Assembly: GCF_014650595.1 (NCBI RefSeq)
Contig: NZ_BMVG01000050.1
Location: 1-49,167, forward strand
From: Streptomyces alanosinicus
GTDB lineage: Bacteria > Actinomycetota > Actinomycetes > Streptomycetales > Streptomycetaceae
Direction: 5' to 3'
DNA length: 49,167 bases
A program made the position numbers and the translations under genes. How positions within the stretch are numbered: the first letter of the stretch is position 1; each line of letters begins with the position of its first letter. Below the pieces are notes generated by a model. The model did not search any database and was not told where the DNA came from. It saw only the letters and a list, made by a program, of their open reading frames with translations. This document shows positions 25,045-34,057 of this stretch, one piece after another.

Positions 25045-25234
25045 GATTACACGGGACCTGGACGTCGTTACCATGGCCGTTTGCTGGGTCTGCAAAGTTG
25101 AGCTGGGCGATGGAGGTCGGCGAGGGGTTCCGGCTTGCGCGGGAACCTGCGGCCTGCCCACCGGTGAGCCGCTGCGCGTGCGCGCGGAGACCCGCCCGCA
25201 ACATCCGCCGCCCCCTCGAACACCAGGAGTCATC

Positions 25235-26221
25235 GTGCGTGTAGCCGTCTCCGGTTCCATAGCCACCGATCACCTCATGGCCTTTCCCGGGACGTTCACG
25301 GAACAGCTCATTCCGGAGAAGCTCGACACCATCTCGCTCTCATTCCTCGTCGATGACCTGGAAATCCGGCACGGCGGCGTCGCTGCGAACATCTCCTACG
25401 GGCTCGGCAGCCTCGGCCAGGCACCGGTCCTGGTCGGAGCGGCGGGCGGGGATTTCGGCGAGTACGGCGTCCGGCTCAAGGAATCCGGGGTCGACACGGA
25501 CTTCGTGCACATCTCGTCCGAGCGTCGGACCGCACGATTCGTGTGTCTGACGGACAGGGAGGAGAACCAGATCGCCTCCTTCTACTCCGGAGCCATGGCG
25601 GAGGCACGCGACATCGACCTCCTGCAGGTGGTACGACGGGCGGGTGGCATCGGTGCCGTGCTCATCTCCCCGAACGACCCGGCCGCCATGCTCATCCACA
25701 CCGAGCAAAGCCGCTCCCTGGGCATCCCGTTCGCAGCCGACCCCTCGCAGCAGCTGGCCCGGCTCGGCCACGACGAAGCCCGTCAGCTTGTCACCGGAGC
25801 ACGATGGCTCTTCACCAATGAGTACGAAGCATCCTTGCTCCAGGAGCGTACGGGCTGGTCACACGCCGACGTGCTGTCCCGCGTAGGGGTGTGGCTGACC
25901 ACGCTCGGCGCGGCCGGCGTACGCATGGAGGCCGCAGGTGAGGCCCCGCGCACAGTCCGCGCCGCGACACCACGGCAGATCATGGACCCGACCGGTGCCG
26001 GAGACGCCTTCCGGGCCGGATTCCTTGCCGGGGTGTGCTGGGGGGAGCCGCTGGATCTGTCCGCCAGGCTCGGGTGCGCCCTTGCCTCTCTCGCGCTGGA
26101 GGGGCTCGGAGCCCAGGGATACACCGCCGATCCGGCGAACGTGCTGCGGCGCGTCGAGGACACCTACGGGCCGGCCTCGACAAGGGCCGTCGCACCCCAC
26201 CTGGAGGGATTGACCGCATGA
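25235..26221 (+). CDS. Adenosine kinase-type PfkB kinase
   Basis: A 328-residue ribokinase-family enzyme. It starts MRVAVSGSIATDHLMAFPG, has GGVAANISYGLGSLGQAPV for substrate binding, then FAADPSQQLARLG, WLFTNEYEAS, VTTLGAAGVRME and the catalytic DPTGAGDAFRAGFLAG with the base Asp. In streptomycetes proteins of this type are adenosine kinases. It would convert adenosine, released from S-adenosylhomocysteine, to AMP, relieving product inhibition of methyltransferases. GTG 25235 follows CCAGGAGTCATC. Its stop overlaps the start of the metF remnant (ATGA), which shows the pair was once a coupled methyl-recycling unit. Intact, in contrast with the paralogue at 14166-14972. Confidence 0.85.
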   Translation: MRVAVSGSIATDHLMAFPGTFTEQLIPEKLDTISLSFLVDDLEIRHGGVAANISYGLGSLGQAPVLVGAAGGDFGEYGVRLKESGVDTDFVHISSERRTARFVCLTDREENQIASFYSGAMAEARDIDLLQVVRRAGGIGAVLISPNDPAAMLIHTEQSRSLGIPFAADPSQQLARLGHDEARQLVTGARWLFTNEYEASLLQERTGWSHADVLSRVGVWLTTLGAAGVRMEAAGEAPRTVRAATPRQIMDPTGAGDAFRAGFLAGVCWGEPLDLSARLGCALASLALEGLGAQGYTADPANVLRRVEDTYGPASTRAVAPHLEGLTA

Positions 26222-26629
26222 ATCCGCCGACGCCGCCCCGCCGCTTACCGGAACCGGGCCGGACCTCGTACTCATTCGAGTTCTTCCCGCCCCGGTCCCC
26301 ACGCACGGAGCAGTCGCTGTGGAGGTCGATACGACGCATAGAGTCGTACGCCCCGACCTTTGTGTCGGTGACATACGGAGCCAGTGAACTTCGGCGTCGG
26401 TGTGGCGGCCTTCCCCGAACGCCATCCGAGGTCGCCGGACCGGGAGAGCGGCATCCGGCGCTTCGCCGAACTGAGCAACGCGGTGTTCCCCGCCCGGCTC
26501 GCCGAAGACGCGCCGGGCCTGCACTACATCACGCTCAACCGCTCGACCGCCGCGCTCGACATCCACGAGAACCTCGGCCTGCACCGGGTACGGTCCGTGC
26601 CGCCGGTGGCTGTGCCACTCCCGGGCTGA
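26218..26629 (+). pseudogene. metF: Collapsed methylenetetrahydrofolate reductase
   Basis: The first 55 or so residues match the MetF N-terminus: SYSFEFFPPRSP, then LWRSIRRIESYAPTFVSVTY, then YGAS. After that the frame shifts, and three further MetF pieces follow directly in one other frame: FGVGVAAFPERHPRSPD, then RRFAELSNAVFPARLAE, then APGLHYITLNRSTAALDIHE. In an intact enzyme of about 300 residues these pieces are far apart, so at least three internal segments are deleted. MetF makes 5-methyltetrahydrofolate for methionine and thus SAM supply. The start overlaps the adenosine kinase stop. Not functional; a chromosomal metF presumably serves. Confidence 0.85.
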
Positions 26630-26644
26630 CCGCTCCAGGTGACG

Positions 26645-29600
26645 ATGAATTCTGGCACTGATTCCCTGCAAGTCCTCACTTCATGGATTGGAACGGCAGT
26701 GGAGAAGAAAGAGGCAGTCGCTTTGGTCGGCATTGGTTGCCGGTTCCCAGGCGGCATCGATTCGCCTGAATCCTTCTGGGGGTTTCTGTCCGGGGGCAAG
26801 GTAGCCGTCGAGGAGACCCCTGAGGATCGCTGGCGTCCTTACACGAAGATCAGCCCGGAGTTCAGCGAGGCACTGCGCCGGGCTGAACGTCCCGGAAACT
26901 TCATCGGCGACGTCGATGGCTTCGACGCGGAGTTCTTCGGGATCACACCGCGTGAGGTCGAGTTCATGGATCCGCAGCAGCGTCTGGTGCTGGAGGTGGC
27001 GTGGGAGGCTCTGGAGCACGCGGGCATGGCGCCGCGTTCGGTGGCCGGGACGGATGCGGGGGTGTACATCGGGACCTGCTCGGACGACTACGGGCGGCGG
27101 CTGCTGGAGGACCTGCCGCGCATCGAGCCCTGGACCGGAATCGGGGCGCAGCTGACGGGCATCGCCAACCGTGTGTCGCACGTCCTGGACCTGCACGGGC
27201 CGAGTTTCGTGCTCGACTCGGCGTGCTCGGCCTCGTTGGTGGCTGTTCATCTGGCGTGCCAGAGTCTGCTGTCCGAAGAGACGTCGCTGGCGCTGGCCGG
27301 CGGCGTGAACATCATCCTGTCGCCCGCGTACACGCTGACCCTTGAGGCGGCGGGTGCGTTGTCTCCCGACGGGCGCAGCAAGCCCTTCGACGCGGAGGGC
27401 GACGGGTACGGGCGGGCCGAGGGCTGTGGCGTCCTCGTACTCAAGCGTCTGTCGGACGCGCAGCGCGACGGGGACCGGATCCTGGCGGTGGTCAAAGCAA
27501 CGGCCGTCGCACAGGACGGTTACACCAGCGGCATCATGGCGCCGAACCCGGACGCCCAGCGTGAACTGCTCAAGCTGGCATGGGAGCGTGCGGGTGTGGA
27601 CCCGGCGACCGCGGGCTACATCGAGGCACACGGGACCGGTACCCGTCTGGGCGATCCGGTGGAGGCGTCGGGGCTGCACGCAGTGTTCGGCGCGGGGCGT
27701 CCGGCGAACGAGCCGTGCTGGATCGGCTCGGTGAAGTCGAACATCGGGCATGCCGAACCGGCCTCGGGGGTGGCGGGCATCATCAAGGCGACGTTGATGC
27801 TGCGTGAGGCGGAGATGGCCGCGACGGTGCTGGCCGGCGAACCGAGCCCGGACATCCCCTGGGAGGAATGGGGGCTGCGTCTGGTGACCGAGCACCAGCC
27901 GTGGCCCAAGGGCGACCATCCGCGCCGTGCGGGTGTTTCCGGCTACGGATACGGCGGCACCATCGGGCACGTGGTGCTGGAGGAGGCTCCTCCCGCGGTG
28001 CGCGAGCAGGACGCGGCATCCGCGGATACGGAGGGCGCCGCGGATGTGCCGTTGACGGCCTATCCGCTGTCCTATCGGTCCCGGGAGGGAGTGTCCGCGT
28101 ACGCGGGACGGCTCGCGGACTGGCTGGAGCGACACCCGAACACGCCGCTGGCGGCTGTGGGACACACGCTTGCCACCCGGCGTACCCATCTGGACCACCG
28201 CGCGGTGGTGGTGGCAGCCGGCCGGGCGGAGCTGGTGGAGGGACTGCGCGCGCTGGCGGAAGGTGCCGAAGACCTGCCGGAGGCCGTGGTCGAGGGGCTG
28301 GTGCGCCGTGGCACGGACAAGGGCACGGTGTGGGTGTTCTCCGGTCACGGCTCGCAGTGGGCGGGGATGGGCCGTGAACTGCTCACCATGAGTACCGAGT
28401 TCGCGGCGGTTATCGATGAGCTCGACCCGATATTCGAAGAGGAACTTGGCTTCTCTGCCCGTCAGGCCATCGAAGAGGGAGACTTCGAGGCAGTCGACAG
28501 AGCCCAGTCGATGATCTTCGCGGTCCAGGTCGGTCTTGCCGAGGTCTGGCGTGCCAGCGGGCACCGGCCTTCAGCGGTGATCGGGCACTCGGTCGGGGAG
28601 ATCGCCGCGGCGGTGGTGGCGGGTGCCCTGAGCCTGGCGGACGGCGCCCGGCTCAGCGGCCGCCGTTCCACACTGCTCCGGCAGGTCGCGGGTCAGGGGG
28701 CCATGGCGATGGTGGCTTTGCCCTTCGCCGAGGTGGCCGAGCGGCTCGCGGACAACCCCGCACTGGGCGCGGCCATCGCCTCCTCGCCCACGTCCACGGT
28801 GATCTCCGGGGACGCGGGGGCGGTCACCGCGCTGGTCCAGGAGTGGAGCGGGCGGGGACTGCCCATACGGCAGGTCAATTCCGACGTGGGCTTCCACAGC
28901 CCGCACATGGACTCGCTGACGGGGAGACTACGCGAGGCGCTGCGTGAACTGTCGCCTCGCAGGCCCGCTGTCCCGCTCTACAGCACGGTGTCGGCGGACC
29001 CGAGGACACGGGCCGAGCATGACGCGGAGTACTGGGTGGCCAACCTGCGCAACCCGGTGCGGCTGGCGCAGGCGGTCACCGCCGCCGTCGAGGACGGCCA
29101 CCGGAGGTTCCTGGAAGTCTCCCCTCACCCCGTGGTTGCCCACTCGATCGCAGAGACCCTTGCGTATCTGGAGATATCCGCGGGGCACGTCGGACACACC
29201 CTGCGCCGGAACAAGCCCGAACTACGCTCTGTGCTGGCCAACTTGGGCGCCCTGCACGCCGACGGCGAGGCTGTGGACTGGCGCACACTCCACGGCGAGG
29301 GGGAGCTGGCCGAACTGCCGCCGATCGCCTGGCAGCACCGCCGTCACTGGCTCGACGCCCAACTGCCTGCGGCTGCCGCCACGCCGCAGCAGCACGACGT
29401 CACCGGACACACTCTGCTCGGACGCCCCGTCGACGTGGGCATCGACACCCCGGTCCGTGTCTGGACCACCTACCTCGACGACGCCACGCGTCCCTTCCCC
29501 GGTGGCCACGCCCTGCACGGAACCTCCATCGTTCCGGCATCGTCGATCATTCACACGTTCCTGGAGGCGGCCCCCGGCCAGGGCGGTGCCAAGGCACTGT

Positions 29601-30592
29601 TCGATGTCTCGCTGAAGTTCCCGATCGCACTGGCCACTCCGCGCGAAGTGCAGGTCGTCCAGGAAGGGCTGACGCTCCGGTTGAGCACTCGCCCCACGAA
29701 CGTCGCCGGACACGGACCCGGCAACTGGCTCGTGCACACGACCTCCAGCACCATGGCCGACAACGCCGCTCCGTTCCCCGTGGAACAGATCACGGTCAAG
29801 AAGCCCGAAGGGCTGCACAAGGCCGACGAGTCCATCGTCATCGGTCGTCTGGACGCCATCGGCGTAGAAGGCATCGCGTGGCCCTGGACCGTGGAAGAGC
29901 TGCTCGCCGGGGACGGGATCATCCGAGCCAAGATCCATGCCCCGGCGGTGCCGGGCGATCAGATCACCTGGGCCCCGTTGCTGGACGCGGCTCTCGGCGT
30001 CGTTCCCGTCATCTACGGCGGGGAACCGATGGTGCGCATGCCCGCCCACATCCGAGAGGTACGCGTCATGGGCGAGGCACCCGAGACCGGCTACGTCGAC
30101 ATCCGTCTCACCGACCGGGCCAACGACGTCGTCGACATCACCATCAGCGACGAGGAAGGAAGGCTGCGCGCCTGGCTGCCCGGCACCCGCTTCGGCGCCT
30201 TGCACCCCACAGGCCGGTCCGCCCACGAAAACACGGAGGAGGACATCCTGGAGGAACTGGCTCCGCCGTCGGGAACGGCGGCCGCCGACCTGAATCGGCC
30301 GGAATCCGAGTGGCGTGCCCTGCCTGCCGAGGAACTGGCCACGCGGGTGAGCGACGAGATCGTGAGTCGTCTGGCTCGCGAGATGAAGATCCCCGCCGAC
30401 GAGCTGGACCGCAGCCGGCCCCTGAGTGAACTCGGACTGGATTCCGTCATGACAACCGCAGTCTGCGCACGGTTGCAGAAACTCTTCGACATCCACCTGC
30501 CTGTCACCGTCCTCTGGAACTACCCCACCGCCACGGGACTCATCGAACACGTGCTCTCTCTGCTCACGCCCGCTCAAGAGGCCACGCGGTAA
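26645..30592 (+). CDS. Iterative type I PKS, orsellinate-synthase type
   Basis: About 1315 residues with domains KS-AT-TH-ACP and no ketoreductase. KS: active Cys194 in DSACSASLVA, His329 in EAHGTGT, His369 in NIGHAEPASG. AT: Ser649 in GHSVGEIAAA. TH/DH-like hotdog: His955 in HALHGTSIVP, inside a region with RVWTTYLDDATRPFPGG that matches bacterial aromatic PKSs. ACP: Ser1267 in LGLDSVMT. Bacterial PKSs with this layout and size (AviM, CalO5) make orsellinic acid from one acetyl and three malonyl units; those that make 6-methylsalicylate also have a ketoreductase. ATG 26645 or GTG 26639 may be the start. A terminator-like hairpin follows. The product is orsellinate or a close relative by analogy. 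Confidence 0.9.
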   Translation: MNSGTDSLQVLTSWIGTAVEKKEAVALVGIGCRFPGGIDSPESFWGFLSGGKVAVEETPEDRWRPYTKISPEFSEALRRAERPGNFIGDVDGFDAEFFGITPREVEFMDPQQRLVLEVAWEALEHAGMAPRSVAGTDAGVYIGTCSDDYGRRLLEDLPRIEPWTGIGAQLTGIANRVSHVLDLHGPSFVLDSACSASLVAVHLACQSLLSEETSLALAGGVNIILSPAYTLTLEAAGALSPDGRSKPFDAEGDGYGRAEGCGVLVLKRLSDAQRDGDRILAVVKATAVAQDGYTSGIMAPNPDAQRELLKLAWERAGVDPATAGYIEAHGTGTRLGDPVEASGLHAVFGAGRPANEPCWIGSVKSNIGHAEPASGVAGIIKATLMLREAEMAATVLAGEPSPDIPWEEWGLRLVTEHQPWPKGDHPRRAGVSGYGYGGTIGHVVLEEAPPAVREQDAASADTEGAADVPLTAYPLSYRSREGVSAYAGRLADWLERHPNTPLAAVGHTLATRRTHLDHRAVVVAAGRAELVEGLRALAEGAEDLPEAVVEGLVRRGTDKGTVWVFSGHGSQWAGMGRELLTMSTEFAAVIDELDPIFEEELGFSARQAIEEGDFEAVDRAQSMIFAVQVGLAEVWRASGHRPSAVIGHSVGEIAAAVVAGALSLADGARLSGRRSTLLRQVAGQGAMAMVALPFAEVAERLADNPALGAAIASSPTSTVISGDAGAVTALVQEWSGRGLPIRQVNSDVGFHSPHMDSLTGRLREALRELSPRRPAVPLYSTVSADPRTRAEHDAEYWVANLRNPVRLAQAVTAAVEDGHRRFLEVSPHPVVAHSIAETLAYLEISAGHVGHTLRRNKPELRSVLANLGALHADGEAVDWRTLHGEGELAELPPIAWQHRRHWLDAQLPAAAATPQQHDVTGHTLLGRPVDVGIDTPVRVWTTYLDDATRPFPGGHALHGTSIVPASSIIHTFLEAAPGQGGAKALFDVSLKFPIALATPREVQVVQEGLTLRLSTRPTNVAGHGPGNWLVHTTSSTMADNAAPFPVEQITVKKPEGLHKADESIVIGRLDAIGVEGIAWPWTVEELLAGDGIIRAKIHAPAVPGDQITWAPLLDAALGVVPVIYGGEPMVRMPAHIREVRVMGEAPETGYVDIRLTDRANDVVDITISDEEGRLRAWLPGTRFGALHPTGRSAHENTEEDILEELAPPSGTAAADLNRPESEWRALPAEELATRVSDEIVSRLAREMKIPADELDRSRPLSELGLDSVMTTAVCARLQKLFDIHLPVTVLWNYPTATGLIEHVLSLLTPAQEATR

Positions 30593-30611
30593 ACGGGTCG
30601 GCACCAAAACC

Positions 30612-30658
30612 GCGGGTGGTGTGAGGCGGCGAATCCCCCGACACAACACACCACCCGC
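30612..30658 (+). terminator. Hairpin terminator after the PKS gene
   Basis: A perfect 12-base inverted repeat, GCGGGTGGTGTG at 30612-30623 and its complement at 30647-30658, with a 23-base loop, 20 bases after the PKS stop. It probably separates PKS transcription from the carboxylase gene. Confidence 0.65.
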
Positions 30659-30702
30659 TCCCTGGCGGTCCGTCATTTGCTCCGCAGAGAGGGAAGAACA
30701 AG

Positions 30703-32256
30703 ATGAGTGCCATACAAGCTGCTGTGACATCCCTGGCCGATGTACGGCAGCAGGCGTTGCGCGGCCCCAGTGAGAAGGCGACCGAGGCGCAGCACGCCAA
30801 GGGCAAGCTGACGGCGCGGGAGCGGATCGAGCTGCTTCTGGATGCTGGGTCGTTCCAGGAGGTCGAGCAGCTGCGCCGGCATCGGGCGGTGGGTTTCGGG
30901 CTGGAGGCGAAGAAGCCGTACACCGACGGTGTCATCACCGGCTGGGGGACGGTCGAGGGCCGTACGGTCTTCGTGTACGCGCATGACTTCCGGATCTTCG
31001 GTGGTGCGCTGGGCGAGGCTCATGCCACGAAGATCCACAAGATCATGGACATGGCGATCGCGGCGGGTGCGCCGCTGGTGTCGCTGAACGACGGCGCGGG
31101 CGCCCGGATCCAGGAGGGTGTCAGCGCGCTCGCCGGATATGGCGGCATCTTCCAGCGCAACACCAAGGCGTCCGGTGTCATCCCGCAGATCAGTGTGATG
31201 CTGGGCCCGTGCGCCGGCGGCGCGGCGTATTCGCCGGCGTTGACGGACTTCGTGTTCATGGTGCGTGAGACGTCGCAGATGTTCATCACCGGCCCGGACG
31301 TGGTCAAGGCGGTGACGGGTGAGGAGATCTCGCAGAACGGTCTGGGCGGCGCGGATGTGCATGCCGAGACGTCGGGTGTGTGTCACTTCGCGTACGACGA
31401 CGAGGAGACCTGCATCGCCGAGGTGCGTTACCTCCTCTCCCTGCTGCCGCAGAACAACCGCGAGAACCCGCCGCGGGTGGAGTGCTCCGACCCGGTCGAC
31501 CGGCGCTCCGACGATCTACTCGACCTCGTCCCGGCGGACGGCAACCGGCCCTACGACATGGCCAAGGTCATCGAGGAGATCGTCGACGACGGCGAGTACC
31601 TGGAGGTCCACGAGCGTTGGGCGCGGAACATCATCTGCGCGCTGGGCCGCCTCGACGGCCAGGTGGTCGGCATCATCGCCAACCAGCCGCAGGTGCTGGC
31701 CGGTGTGCTGGACATCGAGGCGAGCGAGAAGGCTGCGCGCTTTGTGCAGATGTGTGACGCTTTCAATGTTCCGATCGTCACCTTCCTGGACGTGCCGGGG
31801 TTCCTTCCCGGTGTCGACCAGGAGCACGGCGGGATCATCCGGCACGGCGCGAAGCTGCTGTACGCGTACTGCAACGCGACCGTGCCGAGGATCTCGCTGA
31901 TCCTGCGCAAGGCGTACGGCGGTGCGTACATCGTCATGGACTCGCAGTCGATCGGTGCCGACCTGACCTACGCCTGGCCGACGAACGAGATCGCCGTGAT
32001 GGGCGCCGAGGGCGCCGCGAACGTCATATTCCGCAAACGGATCGCCCAGGCCGAGGACCCCGAAGCCATGCGGGCACGCATGGTCAAGGAGTACAAGGCC
32101 GAGCTCATGCATCCCTACTACGCCGCGGAGCGCGGCCTGGTCGACGACGTCATCGGCCCCGCCGAGACCCGGCAGACCCTCATCGTCTCCCTCACAATGC
32201 TCCGCACCAAGCACGCCGATCTGCCCTTGCGCAAGCACGGCAACCCACCCCAGTGA
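30703..32256 (+). CDS. Acyl-CoA carboxylase beta subunit
   Basis: A 517-residue carboxyltransferase subunit of the PccB/AccD5 type. N-terminal domain: GKLTARERIELLLDAGSFQE, VSLNDGAGARIQEGVSALAG, and the oxyanion GPCAGGAAYSPALTDF. C-terminal domain: FLDVPGFLPGVDQEHGGIIR, LRKAYGGAYIVMDSQSIGAD, and AVMGAEGAANVIFRK. It moves carboxyl from biotin to acetyl- or propionyl-CoA, working with a biotinylated alpha subunit that is not in this window. An Asp or Cys in the C-terminal acyl pocket usually sets acetyl versus propionyl preference; here the AGVLDIEASEKAARFVQMCD stretch contains Asp in the usual place, as in propionyl-preferring enzymes. It may supply malonyl-CoA to the PKS. ATG 30703 follows GAGAGGGAAG. 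Confidence 0.88.
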   Translation: MSAIQAAVTSLADVRQQALRGPSEKATEAQHAKGKLTARERIELLLDAGSFQEVEQLRRHRAVGFGLEAKKPYTDGVITGWGTVEGRTVFVYAHDFRIFGGALGEAHATKIHKIMDMAIAAGAPLVSLNDGAGARIQEGVSALAGYGGIFQRNTKASGVIPQISVMLGPCAGGAAYSPALTDFVFMVRETSQMFITGPDVVKAVTGEEISQNGLGGADVHAETSGVCHFAYDDEETCIAEVRYLLSLLPQNNRENPPRVECSDPVDRRSDDLLDLVPADGNRPYDMAKVIEEIVDDGEYLEVHERWARNIICALGRLDGQVVGIIANQPQVLAGVLDIEASEKAARFVQMCDAFNVPIVTFLDVPGFLPGVDQEHGGIIRHGAKLLYAYCNATVPRISLILRKAYGGAYIVMDSQSIGADLTYAWPTNEIAVMGAEGAANVIFRKRIAQAEDPEAMRARMVKEYKAELMHPYYAAERGLVDDVIGPAETRQTLIVSLTMLRTKHADLPLRKHGNPPQ

Positions 32257-32267
32257 GGTACACAGAA

Positions 32268-32459
32268 GTGACCGTCCCCGTATTCCGCGTGGAGAAGGGC
32301 TAGGCCGACGAGGAGGAACTCGCCGCGCTGACCGCCGTAGTCCTCGCCCGGGCCGCCCACCAGTCCGTTCCCAGAATCCGTCCGTGCCGCACCGCCGCTC
32401 GCTGGCACCGCCCAGGACAGCGGTACGGCTTCTGCGGTGCCGGCAGCTGGCAGCGCTGA
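32268..32459 (+). pseudogene. Acyl-CoA carboxylase epsilon subunit with amber stop
   Basis: Starting at GTG 32268, 11 bases after the beta subunit stop, the frame reads VTVPVFRVEKG, then TAG at 32301-32303, then ADEEELAALTAVVLARAAHQ and a C-terminus ending FCGAGSWQR with a normal TGA at 32457. Epsilon subunits (AccE/PccE) are short proteins with this EELAALTAV motif and a terminal SWQ-like ending, which stimulate the beta subunit. The whole gene of 64 codons is in one frame apart from the single amber codon, which could be one CAG to TAG change. Either a recent pseudogene or, less likely, read through by a suppressor. Confidence 0.75.
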
Positions 32460-32523
32460 GACGCCATCGCATTCGTACGCCCACAACAGCGTGTCGGCGA
32501 CGGTCGCTGGGAGGAGACCCGCA

Positions 32524-32665
32524 ATGACGACCGAACGCCACAGCCCGGCTCCCCAGGCACATGCCTCGGCTGCGCGCCCTCGGGGCGACGATCGGCCTCG
32601 TGGCAGCGGCGGGTCTGACGGCCACCGTCGGTTCCGTTGCGGCCGTGACCCCTCGGCCCCGGTGG
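32524..32665 (+). pseudogene. Truncated secreted-protein N-terminus
   Basis: A ribosome binding site GGAGGAG precedes ATG 32524. In another frame, ATG 32561 begins MPRLRALGATIGLVAAAGLT, then ATVGSVAAVTP, a clear signal peptide; the two are out of frame by one base. After about 35 residues the sequence runs into the IS701 remnant, so the rest is lost. It was perhaps a secreted hydrolase; family unknown. Confidence 0.45.
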
Positions 32666-32679
32666 ACACCTGGCAGGGA

Positions 32680-33256
32680 ACGGCCGAGCTGGGACTTCGG
32701 AGCTGCCAGGACGTAGCCGACGCCGGCTTCCCCGAGCATCCGGCGGAAGGAGCAGTCCTGCCCGTAGGCGCTGTCCGCCGTGATCCAGGAGATCGGCAGC
32801 CGGGACGCAGCCACCCGCAGCACCAGCGTCCGCCCTCGGCTGCACGCATAGGCAGCGAAGACCGCATATTTGGCAATTCTCGGTCCGTCCGGCGGTACCG
32901 GAGTACTGCCGCTGAACCCCTGCGGAGACGATGCCTTTCTTGATGAACGCTGTGTCATCCACGATCAGGACGCCGTCCGGGCGGCCGAGCCGTTCGGCCA
33001 CGTAGTCCTGCAGGTCATCGCGGAGCTCATCGGGGATCCATCGGCTCCACGACAGCAGATGCTGCAACCCATAGGGACCGGTGTGACCGGCGTACTCGGC
33101 CAGTGGCCGGCTGTTCTTGCGGCCGACCGGGCCCAGCAGGCCCCGGACGTAGTCCCGCATCCGGCGCCGCACCTCTACCCGGCCGAACCGCCCACTCACC
33201 CGCAGGAACAAGTCCTCCAGCTCGGCCGTCCAGCGTCCCGTGACGAAGTTCGCCAT
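32680..33256 (-). pseudogene. IS701-type transposase remnant
   Basis: Starting at ATG 33256 the protein reads MANFVTGRWTAELEDLFLRV, then MRDYVRGLLGPVGRKNSRPL, then YGLQHLLSWSRWIPDELRDD and VLIVDDTAFIKKG, all typical of IS701-family (DDE) transposases. At about 32870 the frame shifts and then resumes as VFAAYACSRGRTLV and SWITADSAYGQDCSFRRMLG. An internal segment and the whole C-terminal third are missing. Inactive remnant next to the broken secreted-protein gene it may have interrupted. Confidence 0.8.
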
Positions 33257-33388
33257 CACGCCCCGACCGTGCCCGATTTCGCCGCCCGCACACAGCGACT
33301 TCACCGAACCCGGTCCTGACCCACCGTCAGTCCGCTAGGCTCGAAACAGTGCCCCTGACCAGTGGGAATGGCGAACTCCCACGGAGTA

Positions 33389-33922
33389 CTAAGGCGCCGC
33401 CGTCACGTCGCTGTACAGGGCCTCGCCCATGGGAGACCCTTCTCCGGTGACGTGTTCGCGGATCGACGCGAGGTACTGCTCGCGGCTGATGCGCCCATCC
33501 CCGTCGGTGTCCAGCGCATCGAACGCGGCGTGAGCATTGCCGACGGGATTGCCCAGGGCCTCGCGCAGGATGGTGAACTCCGACCGGGTCAGGGTGCCGT
33601 CCGCATCGGTGTCGGCGAGGTCGAAGAGCGCGCCGAGCGTGGGTTCGCAGACGCTGTCGAACGCCTCGGTACCTGCCCACGCCGCGTACTCGTCGAAGGT
33701 CATCCGTCCGTCGCCGTTCGAGTCCATCGATGCCCAGGCCTGCTCGCCGGCCACCTGTGCGGCGATGACCAGGGGGTCGTTCTCTGCGCGTCGCGTCGCC
33801 GCCACCACGTGTTTGGTACGCGCGAGGTACTCGTGTTTCGAAACGATGCCGTCCCCGTCCGCGTCCAGCATGGCGAAAACCCGTCGCTTCGCGATGGTGT
33901 CGTTCAACGGAGTTCCTTTCAT
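33389..33922 (-). CDS. Four-EF-hand calcium-binding protein
   Basis: A 177-residue soluble protein with four EF-hand loops: residues 20-31 (DADGDGIVSKHE), 67-78 (DSNGDGRMTFDE), 104-115 (DTDADGTLTRSE) and 138-149 (DTDGDGRISREQ). The first three have the full calcium ligand set with Glu at position 12; the fourth has Gln there, so it may bind more weakly. The arrangement resembles calmodulin-like proteins of actinomycetes such as calerythrin. There is no signal peptide, so it acts in the cytoplasm. ATG 33922 was chosen; upstream residues are not conserved in pattern. It is not obviously part of the cluster and lies between mobile elements. Confidence 0.88.
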   Translation of the reverse strand: MKGTPLNDTIAKRRVFAMLDADGDGIVSKHEYLARTKHVVAATRRAENDPLVIAAQVAGEQAWASMDSNGDGRMTFDEYAAWAGTEAFDSVCEPTLGALFDLADTDADGTLTRSEFTILREALGNPVGNAHAAFDALDTDGDGRISREQYLASIREHVTGEGSPMGEALYSDVTAAP

Positions 33923-34057
33923 CAGGTTCGTACTGGCTCGGCCGGTGCGTTCCGAGAAGCCGGGGATCGCAGTGGTGCCGTCCGGCGCTCGCACCGGCGC
34001 CCTGCACCTTTCTGCCTGCCCGCACCCGCTCAGCCGGCCAGGAGAGCCCCGCTGCCG

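Noticed and set aside
25080..25234. SAH or SAM riboswitch before the adenosine kinase
   Set aside because: The leader is GC-rich and can fold, but I could not match the conserved core of either class. A covariance-model search would decide.
26681..28564. Long minus-strand open frame opposite the PKS gene
   Set aside because: Arginine- and histidine-rich shadow of the PKS reading frame with no domain.
26645..30592. 6-methylsalicylate synthase
   Set aside because: No ketoreductase domain lies between the TH region and the ACP; the linker there is too short.
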